DNA from: DASWJZ01 sp963814905
GTDB taxonomy: Bacteria > Pseudomonadota > Alphaproteobacteria > Rhizobiales > Afifellaceae
Assembly (NCBI GenBank): GCA_963814905.1
Contig: CAWFEM010000013.1
Span: 441,043 to 505,042 of the forward strand
DNA length: 64,000 nt
Reading direction: 5' to 3'
How positions within the stretch are numbered: the stretch's first letter is position 1; each line of letters opens with the position of its first letter. The notes beneath the pieces are model-generated. The model was not told the origin of the DNA. It searched no databases and saw nothing but the letters and a program-made list of their open reading frames with translations. Positions 1 to 9,333 of the stretch are shown here, piece after piece. The translations under genes and the position numbers were made by a program.

Positions 1-207
1 GAGCTCGGTCGAGCCCACCGATTCGGAGCGCGCCGGAATCTCCACGTCGGGGGAATTCGCAACGTTGGTGCGGAGGAAGACGATGCCGGTCCCGGGATCG
101 CCCGGTCCGATCACAATCGTAACAGGAGAGCCGCTGTGGACGCCGATTCCCGTAAGATTCACGCGCCCCTTGAGCGTCCGCTGCCCGCGTTCCTTGATGC
201 CACCCAT
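1..207 (-). CDS. lpxC: UDP-3-O-acyl-N-acetylglucosamine deacetylase LpxC, N-terminal part (cut by window edge)
   Basis: LpxC catalyses the committed zinc-dependent deacetylation step of lipid A synthesis in the cytoplasm. Only the first 69 codons are present and the frame is still open at base 1. The protein starts MGGIKERGQRTLKGRVNLTG and continues through GIGVHSG, a signature of the LpxC N-terminal domain. The catalytic His/Asp residues lie outside the window. The ATG at 205-207 gives the expected family N-terminus. The gene follows ftsZ on the same strand, its usual place in alphaproteobacteria, but a terminator separates the two, so it probably has its own promoter in 208-382, which I cannot place. 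Confidence 0.93.
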   Translation of the reverse strand, partial: MGGIKERGQRTLKGRVNLTGIGVHSGSPVTIVIGPGDPGTGIVFLRTNVANSPDVEIPARSESVGSTEL

Positions 208-382
208 GAAACTGCTTGTCGCCCCCTAAGGTCAGAACGACGATCAGGCCCGCCTTTGCGGTCTCTTGCCCGAATCTGTTCGACTGCCTTCCTCGTTTCC
301 CGAGAAGCTACCGACAGGGCGCAGGGGACGCCAATCAACGATTTTTACCCTTTGTTACGCATGCGCGGGGCTGACCGACGCC

Positions 383-413
383 AAAAAAGCCCGGCGCGCC
401 GCGGCCGCCGGGC
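383..413 (-). terminator. Rho-independent terminator after ftsZ
   Basis: On the minus strand an 8-bp stem, GCCCGGCG paired with CGCCGGGC, is followed by six U. It lies about 30 bases past the ftsZ stop and should end the dcw transcript before lpxC. Confidence 0.8.
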
Positions 414-444
414 CTTTTGTCACATGGCTCTGCCGTCTCCGATG

Positions 445-2241
445 TCAGCTCGATTGGCGGCGCAGGAAGGCCGGAATCTCGAGATGGTCGTCGCGATTCG
501 GATCGACGGGGACGGGCCGGCCGCGCGGGTCCAGCGCGCCGGCGGCTCCGGGCTGCTCGCCCATGCGCCGCGGTTGCGGCTGCTTGGCGAATTCTGAAGC
601 CGGGGCCGGCGCCGGGGCGTGCTGAATCGGCGGCTGCGCTTGGACGACGCGCGGCTCCTCCTCGGCATGCGCGTCGTGCTCGTCGTATTCCGCGTCCTCA
701 CGGCGACCGAGACCGCTCGCAATCCGCGCCAAAAGCCCGCGCGGACGCCGTTCCTCGTCGGCGCCGCGTGCCGGCGCCTGCTTGGCGCGAAGCTGGCGCT
801 GCGCGACCGGCGGAAAGTCCTCCACCTTCGGCATGCGCGGCTGCATGTGGTCGGGCCGCTCAGCCGCCTGGGGGATGAAGGCCGCGGCGGCCGCCGCCCG
901 CATCTCCTCATGCATGCGGGCCTCCTCCGGATCGATTTCGTGCCGCTGCCGCGCCGCGGCCAGCGAGGGGTCCGGACGGAAAGGCCCGATGCGGACTTCG
1001 CCAGCCGCCCGCGCGGGCTCCGGCGCACGCGCGGCGGGAGCGGGCTGCTTTGCCGGCCGCTGGGGCTGGCGCTGCTGATGCTGGCTCGCGATCTCCTGCT
1101 CCAGGCTATCCATCGCGTAGTCGGCCGCCTGTGCCCGTTGCGGCTGGGCGGGCGCCTGGGCGACCGCCTGCTGCGGCGCGGGCGCCTGCTGCGCCGGCGG
1201 CGCGCCGACCGACTTCAGCCGGCGCGTCAGCTCCGCCATGCCGGCGGTGGGCGGGGCGATCTGCTCCTGCACCCGCTCCTCCTCGATCCCCGTCGCCACG
1301 ACGGAGACGCGGATGATGCCTTCCAGGCTTTCGTCGAACGTGGCGCCGAAGATGATGTTGGCGTCGCTGTCGACTTCCTCGCGCACGCGGCTTGCCGCCT
1401 CGTCGACCTCGAAGAGGGTCATGTCGCGGCCGCCTGTGATCGAGATCAGCAGCCCGCGAGCGCCGCGCATGTTGACGTCGTCGAGGAGCGGATTGGCGAT
1501 CGCCTTCTCCGCCGCTTCCACGGCGCGCTTGTCGCCCGAGGCTTCGCCGGTTCCCATCATGGCCTTGCCCATCTCGCGCATCACCGAGCGAACGTCGGCG
1601 AAGTCGAGATTGATGAGGCCGTCCTTCACCATCAGGTCGGTGATGCAGGCGACGCCGGAATAGAGCACCTCGTCGGCCATGGCGAAGGCGTCGGCGAAGG
1701 TGGTCTTGTCGTTGGCGACACGGAAGAGGTTCTGGTTCGGAATGACGATCAGCGTATCGACGTTCTTCTGCAGCTCGATGATGCCGGCATCGGCAAGACG
1801 CATGCGGCGCTGGCCCTCGAACTGGAACGGCTTGGTCACGACGCCGACGGTGAGGATGCCCGCCTCGCGTGCCGCGCGCGCCACGATCGGCGCCGCACCC
1901 GTGCCGGTGCCGCCGCCCATGCCGGCGGTGATGAAGGCCATGTGCGCACCGTTCAGATGATCGGTGATCTCGTCCATCGTCTCTTCGGCCGCGGCGCGGC
2001 CGATCTCCGGCTGCGAACCGGCGCCGAGCCCTTGTGTGACCGCCACGCCCATCTGGATCATGCGGTCGGCCTTGGACAGCGTGAGCGCCTGGGCGTCGGT
2101 GTTGGCGACGACGAACTCGACGCCCTGCAGGCCGGCCTCGATCATGTTGTTCACGGCATTGCAACCGGCGCCACCGACGCCGAAGACGGTGATCCTCGGC
2201 TTCAGTTCCGTGATGTCCGGCATCTTGAGATTGATACTCAT
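445..2241 (-). CDS. ftsZ: Cell division protein FtsZ
   Basis: FtsZ is the tubulin-like GTPase that forms the cytokinetic ring at midcell. The 598-residue product has the GTP-binding signature GGGTGTG at residues 109-115. It then has a long Ala/Pro/Gln-rich linker from about residue 330 and ends in the conserved tail IPAFLRRQ that binds FtsA. The length matches the long-linker FtsZ of Rhizobiales rather than the 380-residue type. The ATG at 2241 is chosen because it begins MSINLKMPD and has a GAGGA ribosome site; the frame upstream of it overlaps ftsA. It is the last gene of the dcw transcript. Confidence 0.98.
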   Translation of the reverse strand: MSINLKMPDITELKPRITVFGVGGAGCNAVNNMIEAGLQGVEFVVANTDAQALTLSKADRMIQMGVAVTQGLGAGSQPEIGRAAAEETMDEITDHLNGAHMAFITAGMGGGTGTGAAPIVARAAREAGILTVGVVTKPFQFEGQRRMRLADAGIIELQKNVDTLIVIPNQNLFRVANDKTTFADAFAMADEVLYSGVACITDLMVKDGLINLDFADVRSVMREMGKAMMGTGEASGDKRAVEAAEKAIANPLLDDVNMRGARGLLISITGGRDMTLFEVDEAASRVREEVDSDANIIFGATFDESLEGIIRVSVVATGIEEERVQEQIAPPTAGMAELTRRLKSVGAPPAQQAPAPQQAVAQAPAQPQRAQAADYAMDSLEQEIASQHQQRQPQRPAKQPAPAARAPEPARAAGEVRIGPFRPDPSLAAARQRHEIDPEEARMHEEMRAAAAAAFIPQAAERPDHMQPRMPKVEDFPPVAQRQLRAKQAPARGADEERRPRGLLARIASGLGRREDAEYDEHDAHAEEEPRVVQAQPPIQHAPAPAPASEFAKQPQPRRMGEQPGAAGALDPRGRPVPVDPNRDDHLEIPAFLRRQSS

Positions 2242-2314
2242 TGTTCCGTCCTCTTCCGCCTTTCCGCCAGGCCCGGCCGTGGCCAACCTGAACCGTTCCT
2301 TTGATGTCGCTTCG

Positions 2315-3643
2315 TCAGAAGCTGTCCTTGAACCAGCGCCCAACGCGCGCGAAATAACCGTCCGTCCCCGTCATCGCCGTGCGACCCGGACTTCGAGCGT
2401 GGAACTGCTCGATGCGTGCCGCCTGCGGGTAGAGCACCAGCCCGACCGCCGCGGAGAAAGCCGGGCTCTTCGCCGCTTCCGGCAGACCCTGAATGCCGAG
2501 CGGTCGGCCGACGCGGACGTTTCGTCCGAAGATGCGCCGCGCGGTCTCCGCCAGACCCGTCAGCTGGCTGGCGCCGCCGGTCAGCACGACGCGCTTGCCG
2601 ACATGGTCGGCGAAGCCCGACTTGGTCAGCATGTCGCGCGTCATCTCCAGCGTCTCTTCCACGCGCGGGCGGATGATGCCGATCAGGGCGGAGCGCGACA
2701 CGGTGTTCGGATGGTCGCGCTCGTCCTCGCCGACGGGTGGAATCGTCAGGATGTCGCGCTCGTCGGAGGTGGAGGAAAGTGCTGAGCCGTGGCGCGCCTT
2801 GATGCGCTCCGCGTCGGCGAGATTGGTGGAGAGGCCGCGCGCGATATCGAGCGTGACGTGATGGCCGCCGATGGCGATCGCGTCGGTATGCACGAATTCG
2901 CCTTCGTGGAAGACGGAGAGCGTCGTCGTGCCGCCGCCCATGTCGATGCAGGCGACGCCGAGCTCCGACTCGTCGTCGACGAGCGCGGCGAGCCCGGAGG
3001 CATAGGGCGTCGCCACCACCGTCTCCACCTCAAGATGGCAGCGGTTGACGGCAAGCTCGAGATTCCTGAGCGGGGCTTCTTCGGCGGTGACGACATGGAT
3101 GTCGACGCCGAGCGATTGGCCGAGCATGCCGACCGGATCGGCGAGCCCGCGATTGCCGTCGAGCGCATAGCCGATCGGCAGTGCGTGCAGCACGATGCGC
3201 CCTTCACTCACAGAATGCGCGCCGCCGGCGCCAAGCACGCGCTGTATGTCGGCTTCGCTTACCGCTCCGGTGAGATCGACGTTTGCCGAAAAGGCTTCGC
3301 TCTTCAGGCGGCCGCAGGAAAGATTGACGATGAGACTGTTGACGGTGACTTCCGCCATGCGCTCGGCGGCGTCGACGGCGAGCCGGATGGCCTTTTCCGC
3401 CTCGTCGAGATCGACCACGACGCCGGACTTGATGCCGCGTGAGCGGGTCGCGGCGAAGCCGAGCACCTCCACCGCGTGGGTGCGGCGGCGAAGCTGCTCG
3501 CTGTCGCGCGGCTTCAGCCGGGCGATCATGCAGCAGACCTTGGTGGAGCCGACATCGAGCACGCTCACGGTGGCGGAGCGCCGCGAGCCGAGGGGCTTCA
3601 CCCTCGACACGCCTGTCGGTGAATGGGTGCGGCGGCTGCTCAC
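2315..3643 (-). CDS. ftsA: Cell division protein FtsA
   Basis: FtsA is an actin-fold ATPase that tethers FtsZ filaments to the inner membrane. The 442-residue product has the first phosphate motif in VLDVGSTKVCCM, the second in IDMGGGTTTLSVF and the adenosine motif in VLTGGASQLTG. The C-terminal end, GRVGRWFKDSF, fits the amphipathic membrane-targeting helix. Translation starts at GTG 3643, whose GTGA overlaps the ftsQ stop, so the two are probably translationally coupled. A 73-bp gap precedes ftsZ. Confidence 0.97.
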   Translation of the reverse strand: MSSRRTHSPTGVSRVKPLGSRRSATVSVLDVGSTKVCCMIARLKPRDSEQLRRRTHAVEVLGFAATRSRGIKSGVVVDLDEAEKAIRLAVDAAERMAEVTVNSLIVNLSCGRLKSEAFSANVDLTGAVSEADIQRVLGAGGAHSVSEGRIVLHALPIGYALDGNRGLADPVGMLGQSLGVDIHVVTAEEAPLRNLELAVNRCHLEVETVVATPYASGLAALVDDESELGVACIDMGGGTTTLSVFHEGEFVHTDAIAIGGHHVTLDIARGLSTNLADAERIKARHGSALSSTSDERDILTIPPVGEDERDHPNTVSRSALIGIIRPRVEETLEMTRDMLTKSGFADHVGKRVVLTGGASQLTGLAETARRIFGRNVRVGRPLGIQGLPEAAKSPAFSAAVGLVLYPQAARIEQFHARSPGRTAMTGTDGYFARVGRWFKDSF

Positions 3644-4554
3644 GTGCGTGTCTTGCCCTGGTTCAGGACGGGCGCGCCGTCGGAGGTGACGTCATCGAGG
3701 GTGCGGCCCTCCGGCAGGCGCACGGTCACGCGATCGGGAAGCCGGAGATCGACCACGACGACGTCGCGGGTGAGAAGCCCGTGCTCCTTGTCGAGCCGCA
3801 CGAGCTCGGCGAGCGCCTGGCGCACGTGCTTCTCCGGCAGCTTGACGGTGACGCCGTGATCAAGGTGCAGGTCCCAGCGGCGGCCGGCGACGAGCACCGC
3901 GGCGCGAAGTTGCGCGACGATCGAAGGCTCGGCGAGGAGGTCGACGAGAAAATCCGGCGCCGTCTGGTTGGCCCCGCCGCCCACCATCAGGGGCAGGCCG
4001 GAGAAACGTTGCTCGTCGAGCGGCACGATCGACGTTCCGCTGCGGTCGATGACGCTCACCTCGCCGTCCTGCTGCCACAGCGCGAAAGGCTGGCGCTCGG
4101 TGATCTCCACCGCGAGCGTGCCGGGGTAGAACTTGCGCACGACGGCATGCTCGATCCAGGGAAGCTCGGCGAGGCGCTCCTGCGCCTTGGCGGCGTCGAA
4201 GGCGATCAGCGAGCCGGCGATATCGAGCTTCTCCAGGACGGATATCTCGGAGGTCTCCTTCTCACCGGTGATGCGGACGTCGTCGATGCCGAAGCCGGCT
4301 ACGACGAGAAGCGAATCGGCGAGGCGCCCGATCTGACCGCCGACGACGAGGGCATAGAGGAAGGCGGCGAGGAGAAAGCCGGCCGCGGCCATCTGGCCGA
4401 TCGGCTTGCGGCGCTGGCGCTCGATCTTCTCGGCGGCGCGGCGAAGACGGCGCGGCAGCAGATTGGCGAGCGGACGCAAGAGGCGGCCAAGCGCACGATC
4501 GAGGGTGTCGACGAAAGTCGCTCCCACGTCACTCGCTACTCTCACCGTCCGCAC
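3640..4554 (-). CDS. ftsQ: Cell division protein FtsQ
   Basis: FtsQ is a bitopic divisome protein that scaffolds FtsB/FtsL. The product of about 304 residues has a basic cytoplasmic N-terminus, one membrane helix (AAAGFLLAAFLYALVVGG), then a POTRA domain (VLEKLDIAGSLIAFD, PWIEHAVVRKFYPGTLAVEITERQPFALW) and the FtsQ beta domain. The start is uncertain. GTG 4554 has GGAGG seven bases upstream, while GTG 4545 overlaps the ddl stop as GTGA. A longer open frame reaching to 4731 lies inside ddl and is not used here. Confidence 0.9.
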   Translation of the reverse strand: MRTVRVASDVGATFVDTLDRALGRLLRPLANLLPRRLRRAAEKIERQRRKPIGQMAAAGFLLAAFLYALVVGGQIGRLADSLLVVAGFGIDDVRITGEKETSEISVLEKLDIAGSLIAFDAAKAQERLAELPWIEHAVVRKFYPGTLAVEITERQPFALWQQDGEVSVIDRSGTSIVPLDEQRFSGLPLMVGGGANQTAPDFLVDLLAEPSIVAQLRAAVLVAGRRWDLHLDHGVTVKLPEKHVRQALAELVRLDKEHGLLTRDVVVVDLRLPDRVTVRLPEGRTLDDVTSDGAPVLNQGKTRT

Positions 4555-5465
4555 GACGCGTCCTCCACCATCCAGGCAACCAGCTCCGGAAAGCTCAGGC
4601 CGGCATGTGCGGCGAGTTCTGGAACCAGCGACGTGCGCGTCATGCCGGGCTGCGTGTTGACCTCCAGCCAGATAATCTCGCCCGTCCCCGCCTCGTCGTA
4701 GCGGAAGTCGGAACGGGATACGCCGCGACAACCGACGGCACGATGCGCTTCAAGCGCCAGCGTGCGAATATTTTGGTAAACAAAGGGTTTAAGTGGCGCT
4801 GGGCAGAGATGTTTTGATCCGCCAGCGGCATATTTAGCGTCGTAATCGTAGAAGCCGTGTCCAATCGGCACGATCTCGGTGACGCCGAGCGCCTCCTCCC
4901 CCATGACCGCGCAGGTGAGCTCGCGCCCGGCAATGAAGCGCTCCGCCATCACCTGATCGCCGTAGGTCCAGTCGTCGCGGCCGAGCGATTGCGGCGGATG
5001 CGCCTGGTCTTCCGCTACGATGATGACGCCGAAGGAAGACCCCTCGGCGATCGGCTTCACCACGTAAGGCGGCTCCAGGACGTGCTCCTTGGCGGCCTGG
5101 AAACGCGTGACGATCTTATGTTCGGCGACCGGGATACCGGCAGCGGCCGCGATGCACTTCGCCTTCTCCTTGTTCATGGCGAGGGCGGAGGCGAGAACGC
5201 CGGAATGCGTGTAGGGAACCCCGAGGATTTCCAGGAGACCCTGGATCGTGCCGTCCTCGCCGAAGGGCCCGTGCAGCGCGTTGAACACGACGTCGGGCCG
5301 GAGCCTGGCAAGCACCTCGGCGATGTCGCGGCCGACATCGATGCGCGTAACCCGGTAGCCGGCGGCTTCGAGATTGTCGGCGCATTCCTTACCGGTATTG
5401 AGGCTAACGGGCCGCTCGGGCGACCATCCGCCCATCAGAACAGCGACGTGCTTCTTCTCCGCCAT
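4542..5465 (-). CDS. ddl: D-alanine--D-alanine ligase
   Basis: Ddl is the cytoplasmic ATP-grasp ligase that makes D-Ala-D-Ala for MurF. The 307-residue product starts MAEKKHVAVLMGGWSPERPV, carries the N-terminal LHGPFGEDGTIQG motif, the ATP-grasp core around KPIAEGSSFGV, and the C-terminal metal and substrate residues in EVNTQPGMT. ATG 5465 is preferred over an in-frame upstream ATG at 5498 because it gives the family N-terminus with an AGAGGG ribosome site. The 3' end overlaps ftsQ. Upstream is a 150-bp leader before the VapC remnant. Confidence 0.97.
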   Translation of the reverse strand: MAEKKHVAVLMGGWSPERPVSLNTGKECADNLEAAGYRVTRIDVGRDIAEVLARLRPDVVFNALHGPFGEDGTIQGLLEILGVPYTHSGVLASALAMNKEKAKCIAAAAGIPVAEHKIVTRFQAAKEHVLEPPYVVKPIAEGSSFGVIIVAEDQAHPPQSLGRDDWTYGDQVMAERFIAGRELTCAVMGEEALGVTEIVPIGHGFYDYDAKYAAGGSKHLCPAPLKPFVYQNIRTLALEAHRAVGCRGVSRSDFRYDEAGTGEIIWLEVNTQPGMTRTSLVPELAAHAGLSFPELVAWMVEDASCGR

Positions 5466-5620
5466 GACGCCCACCCTCTCCGAAGCGCGAAAAAGCAAAT
5501 CGTGGCGAGCAGGTTGGGCGGGAAATTGGTGAGAAAGCGTTAACTAATGAAAGGCGCGGCGCTCGCATCGGGCGCAGCACGAAAAAGCCACCGCCTGCCC
5601 ACGCCTTGAACGGCGATCCG

Positions 5621-5719
5621 CTAGACCCAGTTCTCGATCCGAAGACCGGGAATGCGGTCGAATTCGCGGCGGTTGTTGGTGACGAGGGTCATGTTTCGCC
5701 CTTCTGCAACCGCGCGGGC
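5621..5719 (-). pseudogene. VapC-type PIN toxin, C-terminal remnant
   Basis: Reading on from the murB stop codon in the same frame gives 32 codons ending in TAG. They translate as ARAVAEGRNMTLVTNN, then RREFDRIPGLRIENWV. This is the standard C-terminal end of VapC/FitB PIN-domain ribonucleases (TLVTNNxREFxRIPGLRxENW). No N-terminal catalytic part and no VapB antitoxin are seen, so this is a non-functional leftover. It was not called as a gene because it has no start codon of its own. Confidence 0.8.
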
Positions 5720-6673
5720 TCACCCCCGCCCCAGGAACGGCTCCACTTCCCGACCCGGCTCGAACCTTCCGATGCGCTTGATCTCCCAGTCGAGCTTCAC
5801 GCCGGAATTGTTCAGCACACGCGCGCGCACCGTTTCGCCAAGCAGCTCAAGGTCGTAACCGCTCGCCTTCCCGGTGTTGATGAGGAAGTTGCAGTGCATC
5901 TTTGAGACCTGCGCGTCGCCGATCGTGAGGCCGCGGCAGCCGGCAGCGTCGACGAGCTGCCAGGCCTTGCCGCCTTCCGGGTTCTTGAAGGTCGAGCCGC
6001 CCGTGCGCGTCTTCACCGGCTGCGCCGCCTCCCGATGCGCCTGCACCGCGTCCATCGCGGCGCGGATGCTGGCAGCATCCTCGAAGACGCCCTCGTAAGT
6101 CGCTTCCACGAATATGAGATCGTCCGGCGCCGCCGCATGGCGGTAGGTGTAGCCCATGTCGGCATTGCTCAGTATGTGCCGCGCCCCACGACGGTCGATC
6201 GCGACCACTTCCACCACGCGCTCACAGGTCTCCACGTCGTTCGCGCCGGCGTTCATCCTGAGCGCGCCGCCGATGGCGCCGGGGATGCCGTGATAGAACG
6301 CGAAGCCGCCGATCCCGGCTTCCAAGGCGTGCGCGGCGAGGCGCTTGTCGGCCATCGCCGCGCCGACCGTTATGCGGTTTCCCTCAACCGTCACTTTGCC
6401 GAAGCCGCGCGCGGTAAGCCGCACCACGACGCCGTCCACGCCGCCGTCTCGCACAAGAAGATTGGAGCCGAGGCCGATCACCGAGACCGGCACCTCCTCC
6501 GGCAGCGCCCGCATCAGGAAGGCGAGGTCGTCGGCGTCCGCCGGCATGGCGAGGATCTCCGCCGGGCCGCCGGCGCGGAACCACACGACCGGCGCGAGCG
6601 GCTGATCGGCCTGAAGCGTGCCGCGGAAGCCGGCGAGATTCGTGCGAAGGCGATCGAGGAGGTGCTCAGGCAT
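5720..6673 (-). CDS. murB: UDP-N-acetylenolpyruvoylglucosamine reductase MurB
   Basis: MurB is the FAD-dependent enzyme that reduces UDP-GlcNAc-enolpyruvate to UDP-MurNAc in the cytoplasm. The 317-residue product shows the FAD-binding GLGSNLLVRDGG and FYHGIPGAIGGALRMNAGAN motifs, and the catalytic serine in RTGGSTFKNPEG. It is the short type I form lacking the extra YQ loop as far as I can tell. A partial palindromic repeat lies between its start and the murC stop, and a VapC fragment follows directly after its stop. Confidence 0.97.
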   Translation of the reverse strand: MPEHLLDRLRTNLAGFRGTLQADQPLAPVVWFRAGGPAEILAMPADADDLAFLMRALPEEVPVSVIGLGSNLLVRDGGVDGVVVRLTARGFGKVTVEGNRITVGAAMADKRLAAHALEAGIGGFAFYHGIPGAIGGALRMNAGANDVETCERVVEVVAIDRRGARHILSNADMGYTYRHAAAPDDLIFVEATYEGVFEDAASIRAAMDAVQAHREAAQPVKTRTGGSTFKNPEGGKAWQLVDAAGCRGLTIGDAQVSKMHCNFLINTGKASGYDLELLGETVRARVLNNSGVKLDWEIKRIGRFEPGREVEPFLGRG

Positions 6674-6694
6674 GGCCAGACAGCAGCGCCACGG

Positions 6695-6718
6695 AACCTT
6701 CCCCTTGAGGGGAGGTTA
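6695..6718. repeat. Short palindromic repeat, partial copy of the 30.2 kb element
   Basis: AACCTTCCCC, two bases, then GGGGAGGTTA form a hairpin in the murC-murB gap. The sequence closely resembles the terminal inverted repeats of the 142-bp element at 30173-30314. Confidence 0.6.
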
Positions 6719-6738
6719 TCGCGCGTCCCGGTCTCACC

Positions 6739-8145
6739 TTATTTCCCCAACTCGGCCAGCGCTTGCGGCAACGCGTTGGCCCATTTGGTGATCGAGCCCG
6801 CCCCTAGGCAGACGACCATGTCGCCCGGCTGGACGATGGAGGCGATCAGCGCCGGCAGCGCCTCTTCGTCGGCTAGCGCTCGCACGTCGCGATGGCCGCC
6901 GGAGCGCACGCCCTCCACGAGCGCGTCGCGGCTGGCACCTTCGATCGGCGCCTCGCCCGCCGGATACACATCCGCGACAATGACCGTGTCCGCCTCGTTG
7001 AAGCAGGTGCAGAAATCGGCGAAGAGATTCTTCAGCCGCGAATAGCGATGCGGCTGCACGACCGCCACGATCCGCCCGGAGGCGGCGGATCGCGCGGCAT
7101 GCAGCACCGCCGCGATCTCCACCGGGTGATGCCCGTAATCGTCGTAGATCGCGACGCCGTTCCAGTCGCCGGTATGGGTGAAGCGCCGCTTCACGCCGCC
7201 GAACGCCGCGAGGCCCTTGCGGACTGCCGCCGCGTCGATGCCGATCGACAGCGCGACGGCAACCGCCGCGGTGGCGTTGGAGACGTTGTGCTCGCCCGGC
7301 ATCGCGATGGCGACGTCCTCGATCGTCTCCGTCTCGCCGGTTACCCGGTCGCGCCGCTCCACGGTGAAATGCGACTTGCCGCCCTCGAAGCGCATGTCGC
7401 GGTAGCGCACTTCCGCCTGCGGGTTGCGGCCGTAGGTGATGATGCGCCGGTCCTCGATCTTGGCGACCAGCGCCTGCACCTCCGGGTGATCGAGGCACAT
7501 GACGGCAAAGCCATAGAACGGCACGTTCTCCACGAAGGCGCAGAACGCCTCGCGCAACGCGTCGAACGTGCCGTAATGGTCGAGATGCTCCGGGTCGATA
7601 TTGGTGACCACGACGATGTCGGCGGGAAGCTTCACGAAGGTGCCGTCGGACTCGTCCAATTCCACCACCATCCAGTCGCCGCCGCCCATGCGCGCATTGG
7701 TGCCGTATGAATTGATGATGCCGCCGTTGATGACGGTCGGGTCGAGGCCGCCGGCGTCGAGCAGCGCCGCCACCATCGAGGTCGTGGTCGTCTTGCCGTG
7801 CGTGCCGCCGATGGCGATGGCGGATTTAAGCCGCATCAGCTCCGCCAGCATCTCGGCGCGACGTACCACCGGGAGCCCGCGGGCACGCGCCTCCTTCAGT
7901 TCCGGATTGCCCCCCTTAATGGCGGAGGAAACCACGACCACCGCCGCGTCGCCGAGATTCGCCGCGTCGTGGCCAATCGTGACCTCGATGCCGAGGTCGC
8001 GCAGGCGCTGTACGTTGGTGCTGTCGGCAACGTCGGAGCCACGCACCCGATAACCTTGATCGGCAAGCACCTCGGCGATGCCGCTCATGCCGATGCCGCC
8101 GATCCCGACGAAATGAACAGGGCCGATGTCGCGCGGCAGCTTCAT
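6739..8145 (-). CDS. murC: UDP-N-acetylmuramate--L-alanine ligase MurC
   Basis: MurC adds L-alanine to UDP-MurNAc, the first amino acid of the peptidoglycan stem. The 468-residue product has the Rossmann motif HFVGIGGIGMSG at the N-terminus, the Mur ligase P-loop GGTHGKTTTT near residue 115, ELDESDGTF in the middle domain, and YDDYGHHPVEI plus QPHRYSR in the C-terminal domain. The start has a strong AAGGAGAG site. A 90-bp gap to murG is one of the larger spaces in this cluster. Confidence 0.98.
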   Translation of the reverse strand: MKLPRDIGPVHFVGIGGIGMSGIAEVLADQGYRVRGSDVADSTNVQRLRDLGIEVTIGHDAANLGDAAVVVVSSAIKGGNPELKEARARGLPVVRRAEMLAELMRLKSAIAIGGTHGKTTTTSMVAALLDAGGLDPTVINGGIINSYGTNARMGGGDWMVVELDESDGTFVKLPADIVVVTNIDPEHLDHYGTFDALREAFCAFVENVPFYGFAVMCLDHPEVQALVAKIEDRRIITYGRNPQAEVRYRDMRFEGGKSHFTVERRDRVTGETETIEDVAIAMPGEHNVSNATAAVAVALSIGIDAAAVRKGLAAFGGVKRRFTHTGDWNGVAIYDDYGHHPVEIAAVLHAARSAASGRIVAVVQPHRYSRLKNLFADFCTCFNEADTVIVADVYPAGEAPIEGASRDALVEGVRSGGHRDVRALADEEALPALIASIVQPGDMVVCLGAGSITKWANALPQALAELGK

Positions 8146-8235
8146 GCGAAATCTCTCCTTCGACAGACCCGAGGGACGTACCGGGGCGCCGTTCCGGCCG
8201 CTCTATAGCCTATCCTTTAGGGCGGAAGGCGGGAA

Positions 8236-9330
8236 TTACGGGGTGCGCTCGCCGCCCGCCTCTTCCACGAGATCGGCGAGTTTTTCCGCTGCGTCGATCC
8301 GACCTTCCTCAAGCGCGCAGGCGGCCGCGTGCTCCAGCTCGTCCGGGGTATCGAGGAGCGTCGACAGTCGCCGCGCCAGCATGTCGGCGGTCAGGCCCCG
8401 CTCCGGCATCAGCCAGGCGCCGCCGACATCTGCGAGCATGCGCGCATTCTCCGCCTGGTCGTGATCGAGGGCATGCGGATAGGGAACCAGGATCGCCGGC
8501 CGTCCGATCACCGCAAGCTCGGCGACGGTGGACGCTCCGGCGCGGCAGATGACGAGATGCGCGTCGGCGATCCGCTCGCCCATATTGTCGAAGAACGGCG
8601 CCACATCCAATTCCACCCCCATTCCGAGATAGGACTGGCGCGTGGCTTTCACATCCTCCGCCCGCGCCTGCTGCGTCACCAGGATGCGCAGCCGCTTATC
8701 GGGCGGAAGCAGCGCCAGCGCCCCCGGCACCAGCTCGGAGAAAACGCGCGCGCCCTGGCTTCCGCCGAAAACCAGAAGGCGGAAAGGCTCGTCCGCGGCG
8801 GGAGCGTGATAGACGCGCACCGCCTCGATGATGGCCTTGCGGACGGGATTGCCGACATAGACGCTTTTCAGCGCACGCTCCCCGCCTTTCGGGTTGCGGA
8901 AGCCGGTGGCGAGTGTCGCGCCGAGATTGACCACCAGCCGGTTGGCGCGCCCGACGACGGCGTTCTGCTCGTGCGCGATCATCGCGATATGCGCCATGCG
9001 CGCCGCAACGGCCGGCGGCACGGTGGGATAGCCGCCGAAGCCGACGACGACGGATGGACGGTAGCGCTTCAGGAGCTTGCGCGACTGCATGACGCCCTTG
9101 GCGAGACTGAGAAGCGAGCGCACCGAGTCGCCAAGCGAGGCGCGCGAGAGGCTCGACAATTCGATGCGGTAGACTTCCTCCGGCGGCACACCGGCGATCA
9201 TCTCGGTGACGCGCGGATCGGTGGCGATATGTGCGGCCCAGCCGCGGCGCACCAGCACCTCGCGCAGCGCAAGCGCCGGAAAGAGATGGCCGCCGGTTCC
9301 CCCGGCGACCAGGAGCGCGCGCCGCGCCAA
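8236..9330 (-). CDS. murG: UDP-GlcNAc:lipid I N-acetylglucosaminyltransferase MurG
   Basis: MurG converts lipid I to lipid II on the cytoplasmic face of the inner membrane. The 364-residue GT28 protein has the glycine-rich acceptor loop VAGGTGGHLFPALAL at the N-terminus, VVGFGGYPTVPP, the second glycine loop FGGSQGARVFSE, and the UDP-sugar region ICRAGASTVAEL. Translation begins at TTG 9330, three bases past the ftsW stop, with GGAGG upstream; no ATG or GTG gives a complete first loop. Confidence 0.97.
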   Translation of the reverse strand: MARRALLVAGGTGGHLFPALALREVLVRRGWAAHIATDPRVTEMIAGVPPEEVYRIELSSLSRASLGDSVRSLLSLAKGVMQSRKLLKRYRPSVVVGFGGYPTVPPAVAARMAHIAMIAHEQNAVVGRANRLVVNLGATLATGFRNPKGGERALKSVYVGNPVRKAIIEAVRVYHAPAADEPFRLLVFGGSQGARVFSELVPGALALLPPDKRLRILVTQQARAEDVKATRQSYLGMGVELDVAPFFDNMGERIADAHLVICRAGASTVAELAVIGRPAILVPYPHALDHDQAENARMLADVGGAWLMPERGLTADMLARRLSTLLDTPDELEHAAACALEEGRIDAAEKLADLVEEAGGERTP

Positions 9331-9333
9331 GCG

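Noticed and set aside
619..2304. 561-codon plus-strand frame opposite ftsZ
   Set aside because: It is a shadow of ftsZ in high-GC DNA; composition is His/Arg/Leu-rich with no family motifs.
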